From Streptomonospora sp. PA3 (lineage in GTDB: Bacteria; Actinomycetota; Actinomycetes; Streptosporangiales; Streptosporangiaceae): a DNA stretch of 64,000 nucleotides. This document shows, piece after piece, positions 1 to 8,435 of the stretch. The stretch lies in NCBI RefSeq assembly GCF_009728995.1, contig NZ_VTZW01000009.1, forward strand, positions 615,644-679,643, in the 5' to 3' direction. A program made the translations under genes and the position numbers. The notes beneath the pieces were generated by a model that saw nothing but the letters and a program-made list of their open reading frames with translations, was not told the DNA's origin and did not search any database. Position 1 is the stretch's first letter; the number at the start of each line of letters is the position of its first letter.

Positions 1-304
1 GCCGGGTGCCGCCGCCTGCATCGGGGGCGGTGGACGGGTGCTGTGCGGAGGCGGTCGTGGACTCGGCCGGGCTGGACATGCGTATCCCCTTTCGGCCCGC
101 TGGGACCGTGCGGCCCGCTCGGGCGGAGCGGCGTGTGGCGGACCGCGGCCGTGCGGCCGGATCCGCCCGTTGACCTCTTCAGGGTTTCCGGTGGGCCGCC
201 GGCGCCGCATCGGGCGCGCGGCCAGTCCGCTCCCGCCTCCGGTAGCGGCCGTATTCGACTTTGGTCGGTGTCGGCGGCGCGCCGGCGGCGGTTAGCCTTG
301 CCCG
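1..304 (+). promoter_or_regulatory. Noncoding upstream region of the two-component operon
   Basis: No coding region is supported here; long open frames are GC-driven and lack family resemblance. A TAGCCT hexamer at 293-298 lies about 7 nt before the GTG at 305, and no Shine-Dalgarno sequence precedes that GTG, so the kinase mRNA may be leaderless, as is common in actinobacteria. I see no clear -35 at standard spacing. Confidence 0.35.
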
Positions 305-1642
305 GTGAACGAGGAGGTCAGCCCCGCCCCGGCGGACACGCTCCGGCGCCCGGCGCCCCGACCGCGCACGGCGGCTGCCGTGGCCGCCGCGACGGCCGTG
401 CTGGTCGCCGTGACGATCTGGGGCCGCTACAGCGCCCAGCCCGACGCCGCACCGCTGCTGCTGGACATCGCCGTCGGCGCCCTCGGCTGCGCCCTGGCGC
501 CCCTGCTGCTGTGGCGCCCGGTCACCGGCGCGTTGGGCCTGGTCGTGCTGGCCGCGCTCTCCCCGGCCGCCACACCCCCGGCCACGCTCGCGGCCCTGCA
601 GGTCGCCCATCGCCACCGCCTCCCGGTCGCGGTCGCCGTGGCCGCCGCGGGCGTCGCGGCGCACGCGGTGCAGGGGCTGTGGCAGCCCAACAGCGGGCTC
701 TCCTACGGCTGGTGGCTGGTGCTGATCACCGTCGGATACGCGGCGATGGTCGGCTGGGGCGCCCTGGCGCGGGCGCACCGCGCGCTCGTCGAGTCGCTGC
801 GCGAGCGGGCGCGGCGCGCCGAGGCGGAGCAGGGCAGGCGGGTGGCCGAGGCGCGCATGGCCGAGCGCACGCGCATCGCCCGCGAGATGCACGACGTGCT
901 GGCCCACCGGCTGTCCCTGCTCGCCACCTACGCCGGGGCGCTGGAGTACCGCCCGGACTCCCCGCCGGAGCGCCTCTCCCGCGCCGCGGGCGTGGTGCGC
1001 ACCGGCGTGCACGAGGCGCTGGAGGAGCTTCGGGAGGTCATCCTGGTGCTGCGCGACGAGGACGCCGCCGCCGGTTTCGGTTCCGCGGCCGGGCGGCAGC
1101 CCGGGCTGTCCGACATCCCCGCCCTGGTCGAGGAGTCCCGCGGTGCCGGGGTGCGGGTGCGGCTGCGCGACGAGGTGGCAGACCCCGACGCCCTGCCGGC
1201 CGCCGCCGGACGCACCGCCTACCGCATCGTCCAGGAAGGATTGACCAACGCGCGCAAGCACGCGCCGGGCCGGCCGGTCGACGTCGAGCTGGCGGGGCGG
1301 CCGGGGGAGGAGTTGGCCGTCACCGTGACCAACCCGCTGGGCGGTCCGGTCGGCGTCGACGCCGACGAGGGGAGGGACGAGCGGAGCGCGGAGAGCGGCG
1401 CCGCCGGCGGGGCGGTCGGCGGCGCAGGCGGTGGCGTGGTCAGCGGAGCGGGCGGCGGGGCGGGCGGCGGGGTGGGCGGCGCGCCGCCCGCAGCGGTCGC
1501 CGAGGCGCCCGCAGCCGTCCCCGGCAGCGGCACCGGTCTGGTCGGACTGACCGAGCGGGTGCGCCTGGCCGGCGGCCGGCTCGACCACGGCCCCGCCGGC
1601 GACCGGTTCCGGCTGCACGCGCGGCTACCATGGCCCGCATGA
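305..1642 (+). CDS. NarL/DesK-type sensor histidine kinase
   Basis: Membrane histidine kinase of the HisKA_3 family, 445 aa. Hydrophobic helices fill roughly residues 22-152, followed by a short coiled linker. The dimerisation/phosphoacceptor motif REMHDVLAHR (193-202, His196) is followed by an N box (YRIVQEGLTNARKH) and a C-terminal G box (GTGLVGLTERV). It would autophosphorylate and pass phosphate to the response regulator encoded next, whose start codon overlaps this stop as ATGA. Between the N and G boxes lies an unusual Gly/Ala-rich low-complexity insert of roughly 60 residues (about 348-405), which probably loops out of the ATPase fold. GTG start; no obvious ribosome binding site. The sensed signal cannot be read from the sequence. 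Confidence 0.9.
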   Translation: MNEEVSPAPADTLRRPAPRPRTAAAVAAATAVLVAVTIWGRYSAQPDAAPLLLDIAVGALGCALAPLLLWRPVTGALGLVVLAALSPAATPPATLAALQVAHRHRLPVAVAVAAAGVAAHAVQGLWQPNSGLSYGWWLVLITVGYAAMVGWGALARAHRALVESLRERARRAEAEQGRRVAEARMAERTRIAREMHDVLAHRLSLLATYAGALEYRPDSPPERLSRAAGVVRTGVHEALEELREVILVLRDEDAAAGFGSAAGRQPGLSDIPALVEESRGAGVRVRLRDEVADPDALPAAAGRTAYRIVQEGLTNARKHAPGRPVDVELAGRPGEELAVTVTNPLGGPVGVDADEGRDERSAESGAAGGAVGGAGGGVVSGAGGGAGGGVGGAPPAAVAEAPAAVPGSGTGLVGLTERVRLAGGRLDHGPAGDRFRLHARLPWPA

Positions 1643-2292
1643 GCGGGGCGCTGCGAGTACTCATCGTCGACGACGACGCCCTGGTACGCGGCGGGCTCTG
1701 CATGATGATCGACGGAATCGAGGGCATCTCCGTCGTCGGCGAGGCCGCCGACGGTGACGAGGTCCCGGCCGCCGTCGAGACCCACACCCCCGACGTGGTC
1801 CTCATGGACCTGTGCATGAAGCGGGTCGACGGCATGGCCGCCACCCGCAAGCTGCGCGCGCGCCCGCGCCCGCCCGAGGTCGTCGTGCTGACGACCTTCG
1901 ACAGCGACGAGAACATCCTGCACGCCCTGCGGGCCGGAGCCAGCGGCTTCCTGCTCAAGGACACCCCGCCCCCGGAGATCGTCGACGCGATCCGCAAGGT
2001 CGCCGCCGGCGACCCGATCCTGTCCCCGCGCATCACCCGCCGCCTCATGGACCGCGCCGCCACCCAGGCCGGCGCCTACGAACAGGCCCGCAACGCCCTG
2101 GAAGCCCTGAGCCCTCGCGAACGCGAAGTCGTCCTGTCGATCGCCGAAGGCCACTCCAACGCCGAGATCGCCACGAAGTTGTACATGAGCGTGGCCACGG
2201 TCAAGGCCCACGTGTCGAGCATCCTCACCAAGCTGGACCTGGACAACCGCACGCAGATAGCCCTGCTGGCACACGATGCGGGATTGGCGTAA
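1639..2292 (+). CDS. NarL/LuxR-family response regulator
   Basis: Cytoplasmic DNA-binding response regulator, 217 aa. The receiver domain (about 4-120) shows the acidic triad DDD (11-13), the phosphoacceptor Asp57 in VVLMDLCM, Thr in LTTFD and Lys in FLLKD. A LuxR-type HTH (about 148-210) contains LSPREREVV and the recognition helix region MSVATVKAHV. The ATG at 1639 overlaps the kinase stop (ATGA), which implies translational coupling; an in-frame ATG at 1630 is an alternative start. The pair forms a complete two-component system of the type widespread in actinomycetes; its regulon is unknown. Confidence 0.93.
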   Translation: MSGALRVLIVDDDALVRGGLCMMIDGIEGISVVGEAADGDEVPAAVETHTPDVVLMDLCMKRVDGMAATRKLRARPRPPEVVVLTTFDSDENILHALRAGASGFLLKDTPPPEIVDAIRKVAAGDPILSPRITRRLMDRAATQAGAYEQARNALEALSPREREVVLSIAEGHSNAEIATKLYMSVATVKAHVSSILTKLDLDNRTQIALLAHDAGLA

Positions 2293-2394
2293 GGGGCTGC
2301 TGTCGTCGTCAGGGGCCGCCGAGCACGTGGACCAAGTCGGGGAGGCGCTTACGTCTCGTGCGTCTCCCACGGAGTAGACGATCGCGGGTCCTGG

Positions 2395-3498
2395 TCAGAG
2401 CTGCGGTACCAGGCCATCACGAGTGGCAAGCTCGCAGCCTTGCCAACCATCTGGCGATTTCCAGACTGTGGCGACGTCCATGCTGTTCAAGAAGCCGATA
2501 TAACCCTGTCCAACACTTTCGGTGAACAACCCGACGAGTCTCGGTTTTTTAGGCTCAGGGTGGAAGAAGTAACGGTAATCAAGGAGCTGCGCGATTGCTT
2601 CTCGTGTAGCCTTGGCTCCATTTCCATTGTAGACAACTTTGGCTTCAACAAGCCATTGGCTATCGTCTCTCCACATGAGTAGATCACGGGGGTGGTGGTT
2701 GTTTGATGCATTGAATCCCGCGTGTTGTGCCAACGGAACGTACTCCGCGATCAAGGACTCATGGCGACGCTGCTTTACAAGCTCTCGCCCCTGAATCTGG
2801 GAGAGGTATTCGGTCGAGTCCTTCGGTTTGAAGTCATCAAGAGCGTTGAAGTGTTGTTCGATCGGGCTGGCTTCAGGGTCAACACCCAGGGGGTCAGCTC
2901 CTATCGCATCGAGGTCTTGGCGGATGAGAATGCAGCGCTGATAGACACCGATGATGTCCCAGAGGTCGCTGCGCAGCTCCTCCTCTGAAGGTAGGGCGCT
3001 TAGGTCGTAACGACGAGCGACCACACACCCCGCTCCGTATGCGCGTTGTCTGCGTCCACTTGATGCGAGATCCACCGAAAGATCCCACCGATGGATATGA
3101 GGGTCAGATAGCCGGTTTCTCAGGGTCTCCGCGGATAGGCTGAGGCGTCTCCGGATTTCCTGTTCTTTGTTTCCAGAGAACTCCGCCTTCAGTTTCTTCT
3201 GTAGGCGTGTGATGCCATGATTGATCATCAGTGTGACGCTGCGAAGGTCCTGGGCGAAGAGATAGACGACGTAGAGTCCATGCTCCGGAGACACTGTCTC
3301 GTCTGGATCGAAAAATCCGATCCATGGGGTGAACGTGGAGGACCCCTTGCCGCCACTCCCAATGATCTCGATTCCGGCGGGTGTGCATCCAGTCAGATGG
3401 GTATGGGCATTGCGAAGTAGTTGTTGGGCAAGTGAACTCATCGGAGCATGGCGATCATATTTTGTGGCAATCTCCAGCAAGTACTTGCGCAAATGCAT
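2395..3498 (-). CDS. MrcB_N domain / PD-(D/E)XK nuclease protein, putative modification-dependent restriction enzyme
   Basis: 367 aa. The N-terminal part (about 1-125) matches the MrcB_N (DUF3578) pattern: a PWIGFFDPDETVS stretch (58-70), GLYVVYLF (74-81), then a basic segment. In this family the domain is fused to GTPases or nucleases of McrBC-like and type IV systems, where it is thought to recognise modified DNA. The C-terminal part looks like a PD-(D/E)XK nuclease: RRHESLIAEY helix, RDLLMWR (Asp272), the EAK signature (285-287) and QLLDYRYFF (304-312). There is no GTPase domain and no partner gene. Base composition is clearly lower in GC, with A/T-ending codons, unlike both neighbours, which suggests recent transfer. 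A GAGGG sits just upstream of the ATG. It probably cleaves foreign modified DNA; that is inference. Confidence 0.72.
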   Translation of the reverse strand: MHLRKYLLEIATKYDRHAPMSSLAQQLLRNAHTHLTGCTPAGIEIIGSGGKGSSTFTPWIGFFDPDETVSPEHGLYVVYLFAQDLRSVTLMINHGITRLQKKLKAEFSGNKEQEIRRRLSLSAETLRNRLSDPHIHRWDLSVDLASSGRRQRAYGAGCVVARRYDLSALPSEEELRSDLWDIIGVYQRCILIRQDLDAIGADPLGVDPEASPIEQHFNALDDFKPKDSTEYLSQIQGRELVKQRRHESLIAEYVPLAQHAGFNASNNHHPRDLLMWRDDSQWLVEAKVVYNGNGAKATREAIAQLLDYRYFFHPEPKKPRLVGLFTESVGQGYIGFLNSMDVATVWKSPDGWQGCELATRDGLVPQL

Positions 3499-3650
3499 TT
3501 GCCCTCACCAGTATCTAGACCCGGGTGCAAGAGGTCCTACCAACGAAGTAAGGACTTTACATGGTGACGGCCTACACGTCGCCCCCTGAGAGCAGTCACA
3601 TGCTGCGGTCTCAGCGAACCGAGAGGAGCGCTAAGTCAAGGACAGTACCC
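3499..3650. other. Short low-GC spacer, tail of the acquired segment
   Basis: About 150 bp between the restriction-like gene and the ArsR-GNAT gene. It shares the lower GC of 2395-3498, so the composition break lies near 3650. I see no gene, integrase or repeat in it. Confidence 0.4.
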
Positions 3651-4535
3651 TCACGGACGGCAACCCCCCGATGCCTCGGCGCATGCGGTGTCGTCCCTCC
3701 GCCTCTCCAGCAGGACCGTGTCCCTCCATTTGCCGTGGTGGCAGGCGATGCGTTCGCGGAGGCCCACGGTGCGGAAGCCGGCGCTGTGGTGGAGGGCGAG
3801 GCTGGGTTTGTTTTCGGGGAAGATGGACGTTTGGAGGGTCCAGAGGTCGCCGGTGTCGGCGGCGGTGACCTGTTTGTGGAGGAGGGCTTTGCCCACGCCG
3901 CGGCCGCGGGCGGATTGGGCGACGTAGACCGACGTTTCGGCGACTCCCGCATACGCCGGGCGGCTGGAGGTGGGTGCGGCGGCGGCCCAGCCGGCGATTT
4001 CGCCGTCGATCTCGGCGACCCAGCGGTGTCCGGGCAGCCATTTGCGAGCGAGGGCCGCGGTGTCGGGGGCCTCGGTCTCGAAGGTCGCGTCGCCGGTGGC
4101 GATGCCTTCGGCGTAGATGGCGCGCACAGCGTCCAGATCGGCGTCGTCCATCGCCCGCACGGACACATCCTCCGGCAGGTCGGTGGGGCAGCAGGGCCGG
4201 GAGGCGAGCAGCCCCATCACGGCGTCGGCCGCGTGCGGCAGGCCCGTGCAGCAGGCCGGGTTGATGCCCACACGCGTGGACGTGCCCTCCCTGGTCAGGG
4301 TCACGAACCCCACCTCGGCGAGCTTGCGCAGGTGGTGGGAGACGGTCGGCTGGCGGATGCCCAGGTCGTCGGCGAGCTCGCCGACACCGGCCGTGCCCGG
4401 GCGGGCGGCGACGGCGTGCAGCAGGCGGACGCGCATCGGCTCGGCCAGGCAGGCGAACCAGGAGGCGTAGCGGGCCGCCTCGTCGGGGTCGAGCAGTGCG
4501 GCGGGGGCCGGAGAAGCGGGTGCGGTCGCTGTCAT
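3651..4535 (-). CDS. ArsR-family regulator fused to a GNAT (ArsN-like) N-acetyltransferase
   Basis: 294 aa, two domains. Residues about 15-110 form an ArsR winged helix (IRQPTVSHHLRKLAEVGFV recognition region) with vicinal cysteines Cys95-Cys96 and Cys115-Cys116 behind it. That placement resembles the C-terminal As(III) site of AfArsR (Cys95, 96, 102). Residues about 124-280 form a GNAT domain of the phosphinothricin-acetyltransferase/ArsN type, with acetyl-CoA loop SARGRGVGKALL and motif IYAEGI. In characterised ArsN1 proteins the enzyme acetylates arsenical antibiotics such as arsinothricin. A fused sensor-enzyme would derepress its own gene when an arsenical binds. A dyad at 4545-4560 immediately upstream fits autoregulation. 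No other ars genes adjoin it; a flavoprotein/MFS pair 27 kb away may be related. Substrate is inferred. Confidence 0.82.
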   Translation of the reverse strand: MTATAPASPAPAALLDPDEAARYASWFACLAEPMRVRLLHAVAARPGTAGVGELADDLGIRQPTVSHHLRKLAEVGFVTLTREGTSTRVGINPACCTGLPHAADAVMGLLASRPCCPTDLPEDVSVRAMDDADLDAVRAIYAEGIATGDATFETEAPDTAALARKWLPGHRWVAEIDGEIAGWAAAAPTSSRPAYAGVAETSVYVAQSARGRGVGKALLHKQVTAADTGDLWTLQTSIFPENKPSLALHHSAGFRTVGLRERIACHHGKWRDTVLLERRRDDTACAEASGGCRP

Positions 4536-4544
4536 GCCCCTATT

Positions 4545-4560
4545 ATCGACCGTCTTCGAT
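4545..4560 (-). promoter_or_regulatory. Candidate ArsR operator of the ArsR-GNAT gene
   Basis: Perfect dyad ATCGA-N6-TCGAT directly upstream of the start at 4535, in an AT-richer patch (CCTATTATCGACC). Position and symmetry suit autorepression by the ArsR domain. Confidence 0.5.
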
Positions 4561-4638
4561 GCTTGATGCCATTCGTGCGCCCGCGTCTCCGGGAGAGTCC
4601 GGCGTCGGCACCCCCGCCCGTCCGGCCCGTCCCGCCGC

Positions 4639-5127
4639 TCAGTCCCGCAGCGGCACGTTGAGTTCCACGCGGAGGTCGTCGGGATTCATGTCGGGGGACG
4701 GCTCGGTGACATAGACCTCCCACAGGAACCCGGCCGGAACCAGGCCCTGCTCGTCGACCCACGTGCTCAGGCGCTCCCACGACACCGACAGGCCGTCGAA
4801 GGCGCCCGCGTGGGTCATCCGGGCGACGCGGCCCGCGGGCAGCGTGCTCGGGACGACGTCACCCTGGGGCTCGACCTGGCGGTCGATCGGGAAGCCGACC
4901 TCGATGTCGACGGGGTCGGCGACCTCCCCGTGGTACAGCCCGAACGCGGGACCCGTGATGTTCGCGCCCTGCGCGGCGATCGCCTGAGGGAGGGTGGTGA
5001 AGGAGTGGTCAAAGAACGACTCCAGGTCGGCCATTTCGACGGTGCCGCGGATGACGGCGGTCGCGGCCGGCTGTGCCGAGACGATCCTCGGCTCGAACTC
5101 GCCGGCCTCGGAGGTGGGCTGCTGCAT
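4639..5127 (-). CDS. GyrI-like / effector-binding domain protein
   Basis: 162 aa, a stand-alone domain of the GyrI-like (AraC effector-binding, SOUL-like) fold. It starts MQQPTSEAGEFEPRIV; the conserved region has paired alpha/beta repeats with GPAFGLYHGEVADPVDIEVGF in the middle, and the end reads WEVYVTEPSPDMNPDDLRVE, typical of this superfamily. Such proteins bind small hydrophobic ligands; stand-alone members may hydrolyse or sequester xenobiotics. The start at 5127 is chosen because AGGGAAGGAA precedes it by 6 nt; longer upstream frames enter noncoding sequence. It lies 100 bp downstream of the ArsR-GNAT gene's promoter region and is not obviously co-transcribed with it. The ligand is unknown. 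Confidence 0.7.
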   Translation of the reverse strand: MQQPTSEAGEFEPRIVSAQPAATAVIRGTVEMADLESFFDHSFTTLPQAIAAQGANITGPAFGLYHGEVADPVDIEVGFPIDRQVEPQGDVVPSTLPAGRVARMTHAGAFDGLSVSWERLSTWVDEQGLVPAGFLWEVYVTEPSPDMNPDDLRVELNVPLRD

Positions 5128-5801
5128 ATGCGGTTCCTTCCCTTGCATCGACTGACCTGACTGACCTTGCATCGGAGATGAATCGCGGGTCACCGGGTCC
5201 CGGGTCCCCGGGGTGCGGCTTCGCGCGCGGCTGCGGCCGTCCCGCACCGGTGCCGACTCCGCCGGCGGCCGGAACTCATCGCTCGGCGGGCGCCAGGACT
5301 CGGCCCCCTGCCCGGTGCCTTCATCGTCGCCGCTGCGCCGTCGATCGCCGTGGAACCCGCGCCGCGCGGCTCGGCGTTCATCCGTGCGTCCGCCCCGTTG
5401 CGCCCGCGTTTTCGCGGCCCTCGCCCGCGCGCCCGCCTTCGCGTTCGGCCCGCGCCCGCTCCCTCGCCCGCGCGCCCGCCTTCGCGCTCGGCCCGCCGCG
5501 CTCGCCCGCGCTCACCCGCCCGCCCGCTCCCTCGCTCGCGCGCTCGCCCCGCGGGCTGTGTCTCGATCACCAGCCTGCGCCGCGATACCGACAATCCGCG
5601 CCTGGGCCCGTCCGCCGCCTCCGCGCCCCCCTGTGGACGGCGACCCGCGGCGGCGCCCGTGCCGCCCCCACACCCGCCCTCCCCACCAAGCCGCCTCCCT
5701 GCGGGAACCCGCCGCCCTGCCGGTCTGCGCGGCGCCCGCACCCCCTCGCACCGGGCTCGCGCCCGCCGGCCCTCCGCCCCCGGCGGACTACCATCATTGC
5801 C
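5128..5801. other. Long noncoding, C-rich repetitive spacer
   Basis: About 670 bp without a credible gene. Several long open frames exist on both strands, but their products are Arg/Pro/Ala low complexity. The sequence is a C-rich mosaic of CCCGC and GCCCG units. Upstream of the GyrI-like gene the nonamer CTTGCATCG occurs twice. No promoter can be placed with confidence for the LacI gene that follows. Confidence 0.5.
5421..5496 (+). repeat. 33-bp near-perfect direct repeat
   Basis: Two copies (5421-5453 and 5464-5496) differ at one position (GTTCGG versus GCTCGG) and are separated by 10 bp. Flanking sequence continues as looser CGCCCG repeats, so slippage or duplication is the likely origin. 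Confidence 0.7.
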
Positions 5802-6827
5802 ATGACCGCCGGGAACACGGGCCGCAAGCGCCCCACGATCAGCGACGTCGCCCGACGCGCCGGCGTGACCAAGGGCGCTGTGTCGCGTGCGCTGAACAGC
5901 GGCACCGGCGTCAGCTCCGGGACGCGCGACCGCATCCGCCAGGCCGCCGTGGAGCTGGGGTGGAGCCCCAGCTACGCCGCCCGCGCCCTCAACGGCAAGC
6001 CGCTGGGCACCATCGGCCTGGTCGTCCGCCGCTCGCCCGAGATCCTCGACTTCGACGCGTTCTTCGCCTCATTCCTCTCCGGCATCGAGTCGGTGCTCTC
6101 CGGCGAGGAGCACGCCACCGTCATCCGGTTCGTGCCCGACGCGCTCACCGAGGCCGCCACCTACGAGCGGCTGTTCAACGACCGCTTCGTCGACGGGTTC
6201 CTGGTCACCGACCTGCGGGTGGACGACGAGCGCCCGGCGATGCTGCACCGCCTGGGGGCTCCCGCCGTCGTGGTCGGCGCTCCCCAGGGCTCCTCCGACT
6301 TCCCCACGATCACCAACGACTCCCACGAGGCGATCCGGGGGCTGGTCCGCCACCTCGCCGCCGGCGGGCACCGGTGCATCGCCCACGTCCAGGGCGACTC
6401 CCGCATGCTGCACGCGCTGCAGCGCCGCCGGCACTGGGAGGAGGCGATGCGCGAGCTGGACCTGGAGCCGGGGCCGGTGGAGCTGGGCGGTTACACCATC
6501 GTCGGCGGCGCCCAGGCCACCGAGCGCATCCTCGCCCTGCCCGAGCGCCCCACGGCGATCTTCTACGGCAGCGACCTGATGGCCATCGGCGGCTACTCGG
6601 TGCTGGGCGAGGCCGGGCTGGAGGTGCCCGGCGACGTGGCCGTGGCCGGATTCGACGACATCGCCCTGGCCGCCTTCACCTCGCCGCCGCTCACCACGAT
6701 CCGCAGCAAGCACCGCGCACTCGGCAGCTCGGGCGCCCGCATCCTGCTGGACATGCTCAAGGGGCAGGAGCCGCCGGCCTCGACCGTGCTCTCCGGCGAA
6801 CTGCAGCTCCGGGAATCCGCAGGGTAA
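5802..6827 (+). CDS. LacI-family transcriptional regulator of the adjacent sugar ABC importer
   Basis: 341 aa. An N-terminal LacI HTH (TISDVARRAGVTKGAVSRALN, about 12-32) with hinge helix (SYAARALNG) is followed by a periplasmic-binding-protein-like effector domain ending in the family segment DVAVAGFDDIALAAFTSPPL. It would act as a dimer repressing sugar uptake until ligand binds. The gene is immediately upstream of, and co-oriented with, a substrate-binding protein and two permeases. A perfect palindrome with the LacI-type central CG lies between them at 6881-6894. Start ATG at 5802; no strong ribosome binding site. The inducing sugar is not evident. Confidence 0.9.
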   Translation: MTAGNTGRKRPTISDVARRAGVTKGAVSRALNSGTGVSSGTRDRIRQAAVELGWSPSYAARALNGKPLGTIGLVVRRSPEILDFDAFFASFLSGIESVLSGEEHATVIRFVPDALTEAATYERLFNDRFVDGFLVTDLRVDDERPAMLHRLGAPAVVVGAPQGSSDFPTITNDSHEAIRGLVRHLAAGGHRCIAHVQGDSRMLHALQRRRHWEEAMRELDLEPGPVELGGYTIVGGAQATERILALPERPTAIFYGSDLMAIGGYSVLGEAGLEVPGDVAVAGFDDIALAAFTSPPLTTIRSKHRALGSSGARILLDMLKGQEPPASTVLSGELQLRESAG

Positions 6828-6880
6828 CGACTCTATAACCACCTCTCCTGTACGAGAGTGATCTCTCCTACACTCTGGCG

Positions 6881-6894
6881 GTAAACCGGTTTAC
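6881..6894 (+). promoter_or_regulatory. LacI-type operator of the sugar ABC operon
   Basis: Perfect 14-bp palindrome GTAAACCGGTTTAC with the central CG typical of LacI-family operators, in the 220-bp gap between the regulator and the substrate-binding protein. A CTCTC-N6-GAGAG inverted repeat lies just upstream at about 6843-6858. Confidence 0.75.
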
Positions 6895-7048
6895 TTAGCA
6901 TGCTTCTCCCAGTCCGCCCTGGGAAGCGGCGCCACCCCAGCCCCATCCGCCCCCGACTTCAGCGACATGCCAGCGGCTTCACCTCGGCCGCACCCGCCCT
7001 GTCACCGCCGGCGGCGGCAGGCTCGCATGACCACAATGAGGAACGGAG

Positions 7049-8368
7049 ATGGTCGTGAAGATCCCCGCCAAAGCAGTAGTGTCCGCCTCCACCGCGCTCG
7101 GCCTCGTCGCCGCGCTCACCGCCTGCGGCTCCGGCGAGGAGTCCGGCGACCAGACCCTGACCTACTGGGCCAGCAACCAGGGAGCCAGCGTCGAGGAGGA
7201 CAAGAAGGTCCTCAAACCCACCCTCGACCGCTTCACCGAGGAGACCGGCATCGAGGTCGAACTCGAGGTGATCCCCTGGAGCGAGTTGTACAACCGCATC
7301 CTCACCGCTGTCAGCAGCGGCGACGGCCCCGACGTGCTCAACATCGGCAACACCTGGGCGGCCAGCCTGCAGGAGACCGGTGCGTTCGTGCCCTATGAGG
7401 GCGCCGACCTGGAGGCCGTCGGCGGCGAGGGCCGCTTCGTCGAGACCAGCTTCGCCACCGGCGGAGTCGAGGGCGAGCCGCCCACGTCGGTCCCGCTCTA
7501 CGGCCTGTCCTACGCGCTGTTCTACAACCCGACCATGTTCGAGGAGGCCGGTATCGAGGAGCCGCCCTCCACGTGGGAGGAGTTCATCGACACCGCGGAG
7601 AAGCTGACCAAGGACACCGACGGCGACGGCCAGCCCGACCAGTACGGCGTGGCCCTGGAGGCCGGCAGCGAGCGGCAGAACTCCCACTTCGCCCACATCC
7701 TGGCCCAGCAGTACGGCGGGAAGCTGTGGAGCGACGGCCCGAACTTCGCCTCCCCGGAGGTGGTCGACGCGGTGAAGCTGCGCCTGGACATGATGGCCGA
7801 GCACGGCGTCGTCGATCCCAGCAACGCCGAGTTCAGCGACGGCACCCAGTCCATCGCCGACTTCGTCGACGGCAAGGCGGCCATGATGATGATGCAGGGC
7901 AGCGCCCGCACCACCCTGGCCTCCCGCGACTTCGACAACTACGAGATCGCCCAGGTCCCCATGCTCGACCCGCTGCCGGGCAAGCCGATCCAGAGCCACG
8001 CGGCCGGCATCAACATCAGCGTCTTCAACGACACCGACAACAAGGAGGGCGCGCTGCAGCTCGTGGAGCACCTGACCAGCCCCGAGGAGCAGGTCTACCT
8101 CTCCCAGGAGTTCCAGACGCTGCCCGTGGCCGTCGACGCCTACGACAACGAGGAGCTGCAGGGCGAGCAGATGCAGACCTTCCGCACCATCCTCACCGAG
8201 CACGCCTCCCCGATGCCGCTGATCCCCGAGGAGGGGCAGATGGAGACCGTCCTCGGCGAGTCGATCGCCGGCCTCTTCGCCGACGCGGCCACCGGCAGCG
8301 AGGTCACCAAGGCCGACATCCGCAAGGCACTGAAGGAAGCCGAGACCCAGATGGACGCCGCGAACTAG
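7049..8368 (+). CDS. Carbohydrate ABC transporter substrate-binding lipoprotein
   Basis: 439 aa extracellular solute-binding protein, family 1 type. A lipoprotein signal peptide ends in lipobox LTAC (Cys26), so the mature protein is membrane-anchored outside the cell. The body shows family features: YWASNQGASV near the start, GDGPDVLNIGNTW, YALFYNPTMFEEAGI, WEEFIDTAEKL and a C-terminal region ending in KALKEAETQMDAAN. GAGGAA lies 5 nt before the ATG at 7049; GTG at 7055 is an alternative start. It delivers an oligosaccharide or sugar to the two permeases that follow. A strong stem-loop after the stop probably keeps its transcript more abundant than the permease part. Confidence 0.92.
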   Translation: MVVKIPAKAVVSASTALGLVAALTACGSGEESGDQTLTYWASNQGASVEEDKKVLKPTLDRFTEETGIEVELEVIPWSELYNRILTAVSSGDGPDVLNIGNTWAASLQETGAFVPYEGADLEAVGGEGRFVETSFATGGVEGEPPTSVPLYGLSYALFYNPTMFEEAGIEEPPSTWEEFIDTAEKLTKDTDGDGQPDQYGVALEAGSERQNSHFAHILAQQYGGKLWSDGPNFASPEVVDAVKLRLDMMAEHGVVDPSNAEFSDGTQSIADFVDGKAAMMMMQGSARTTLASRDFDNYEIAQVPMLDPLPGKPIQSHAAGINISVFNDTDNKEGALQLVEHLTSPEEQVYLSQEFQTLPVAVDAYDNEELQGEQMQTFRTILTEHASPMPLIPEEGQMETVLGESIAGLFADAATGSEVTKADIRKALKEAETQMDAAN

Positions 8369-8386
8369 GCACACCCGCGAATCGCC

Positions 8387-8417
8387 GGCCGCCCCGCCTC
8401 CCTGCGGCGGGGCGGCC
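8387..8417 (+). terminator. Intercistronic stem-loop between binding protein and permease genes
   Basis: Perfect 12-bp stem (GGCCGCCCCGCC with its complement) around a 7-nt loop and no U tract. Inside an ABC operon such a hairpin usually acts as a 3' stabiliser or partial terminator, favouring excess binding protein. Confidence 0.65.
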
Positions 8418-8435
8418 GACCGATGGAGGCACCCG

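Noticed and set aside
43-1629. Long plus-strand frame running into the response regulator
   Set aside because: Arg/Gly/Ala-rich shadow of the histidine kinase frame; only the part from 1639 shows receiver and LuxR domains.
5190-5741. Minus-strand 183-aa frame in the spacer before LacI
   Set aside because: Low-complexity Arg/Gly product with no family features; the sequence is repetitive C-rich DNA.
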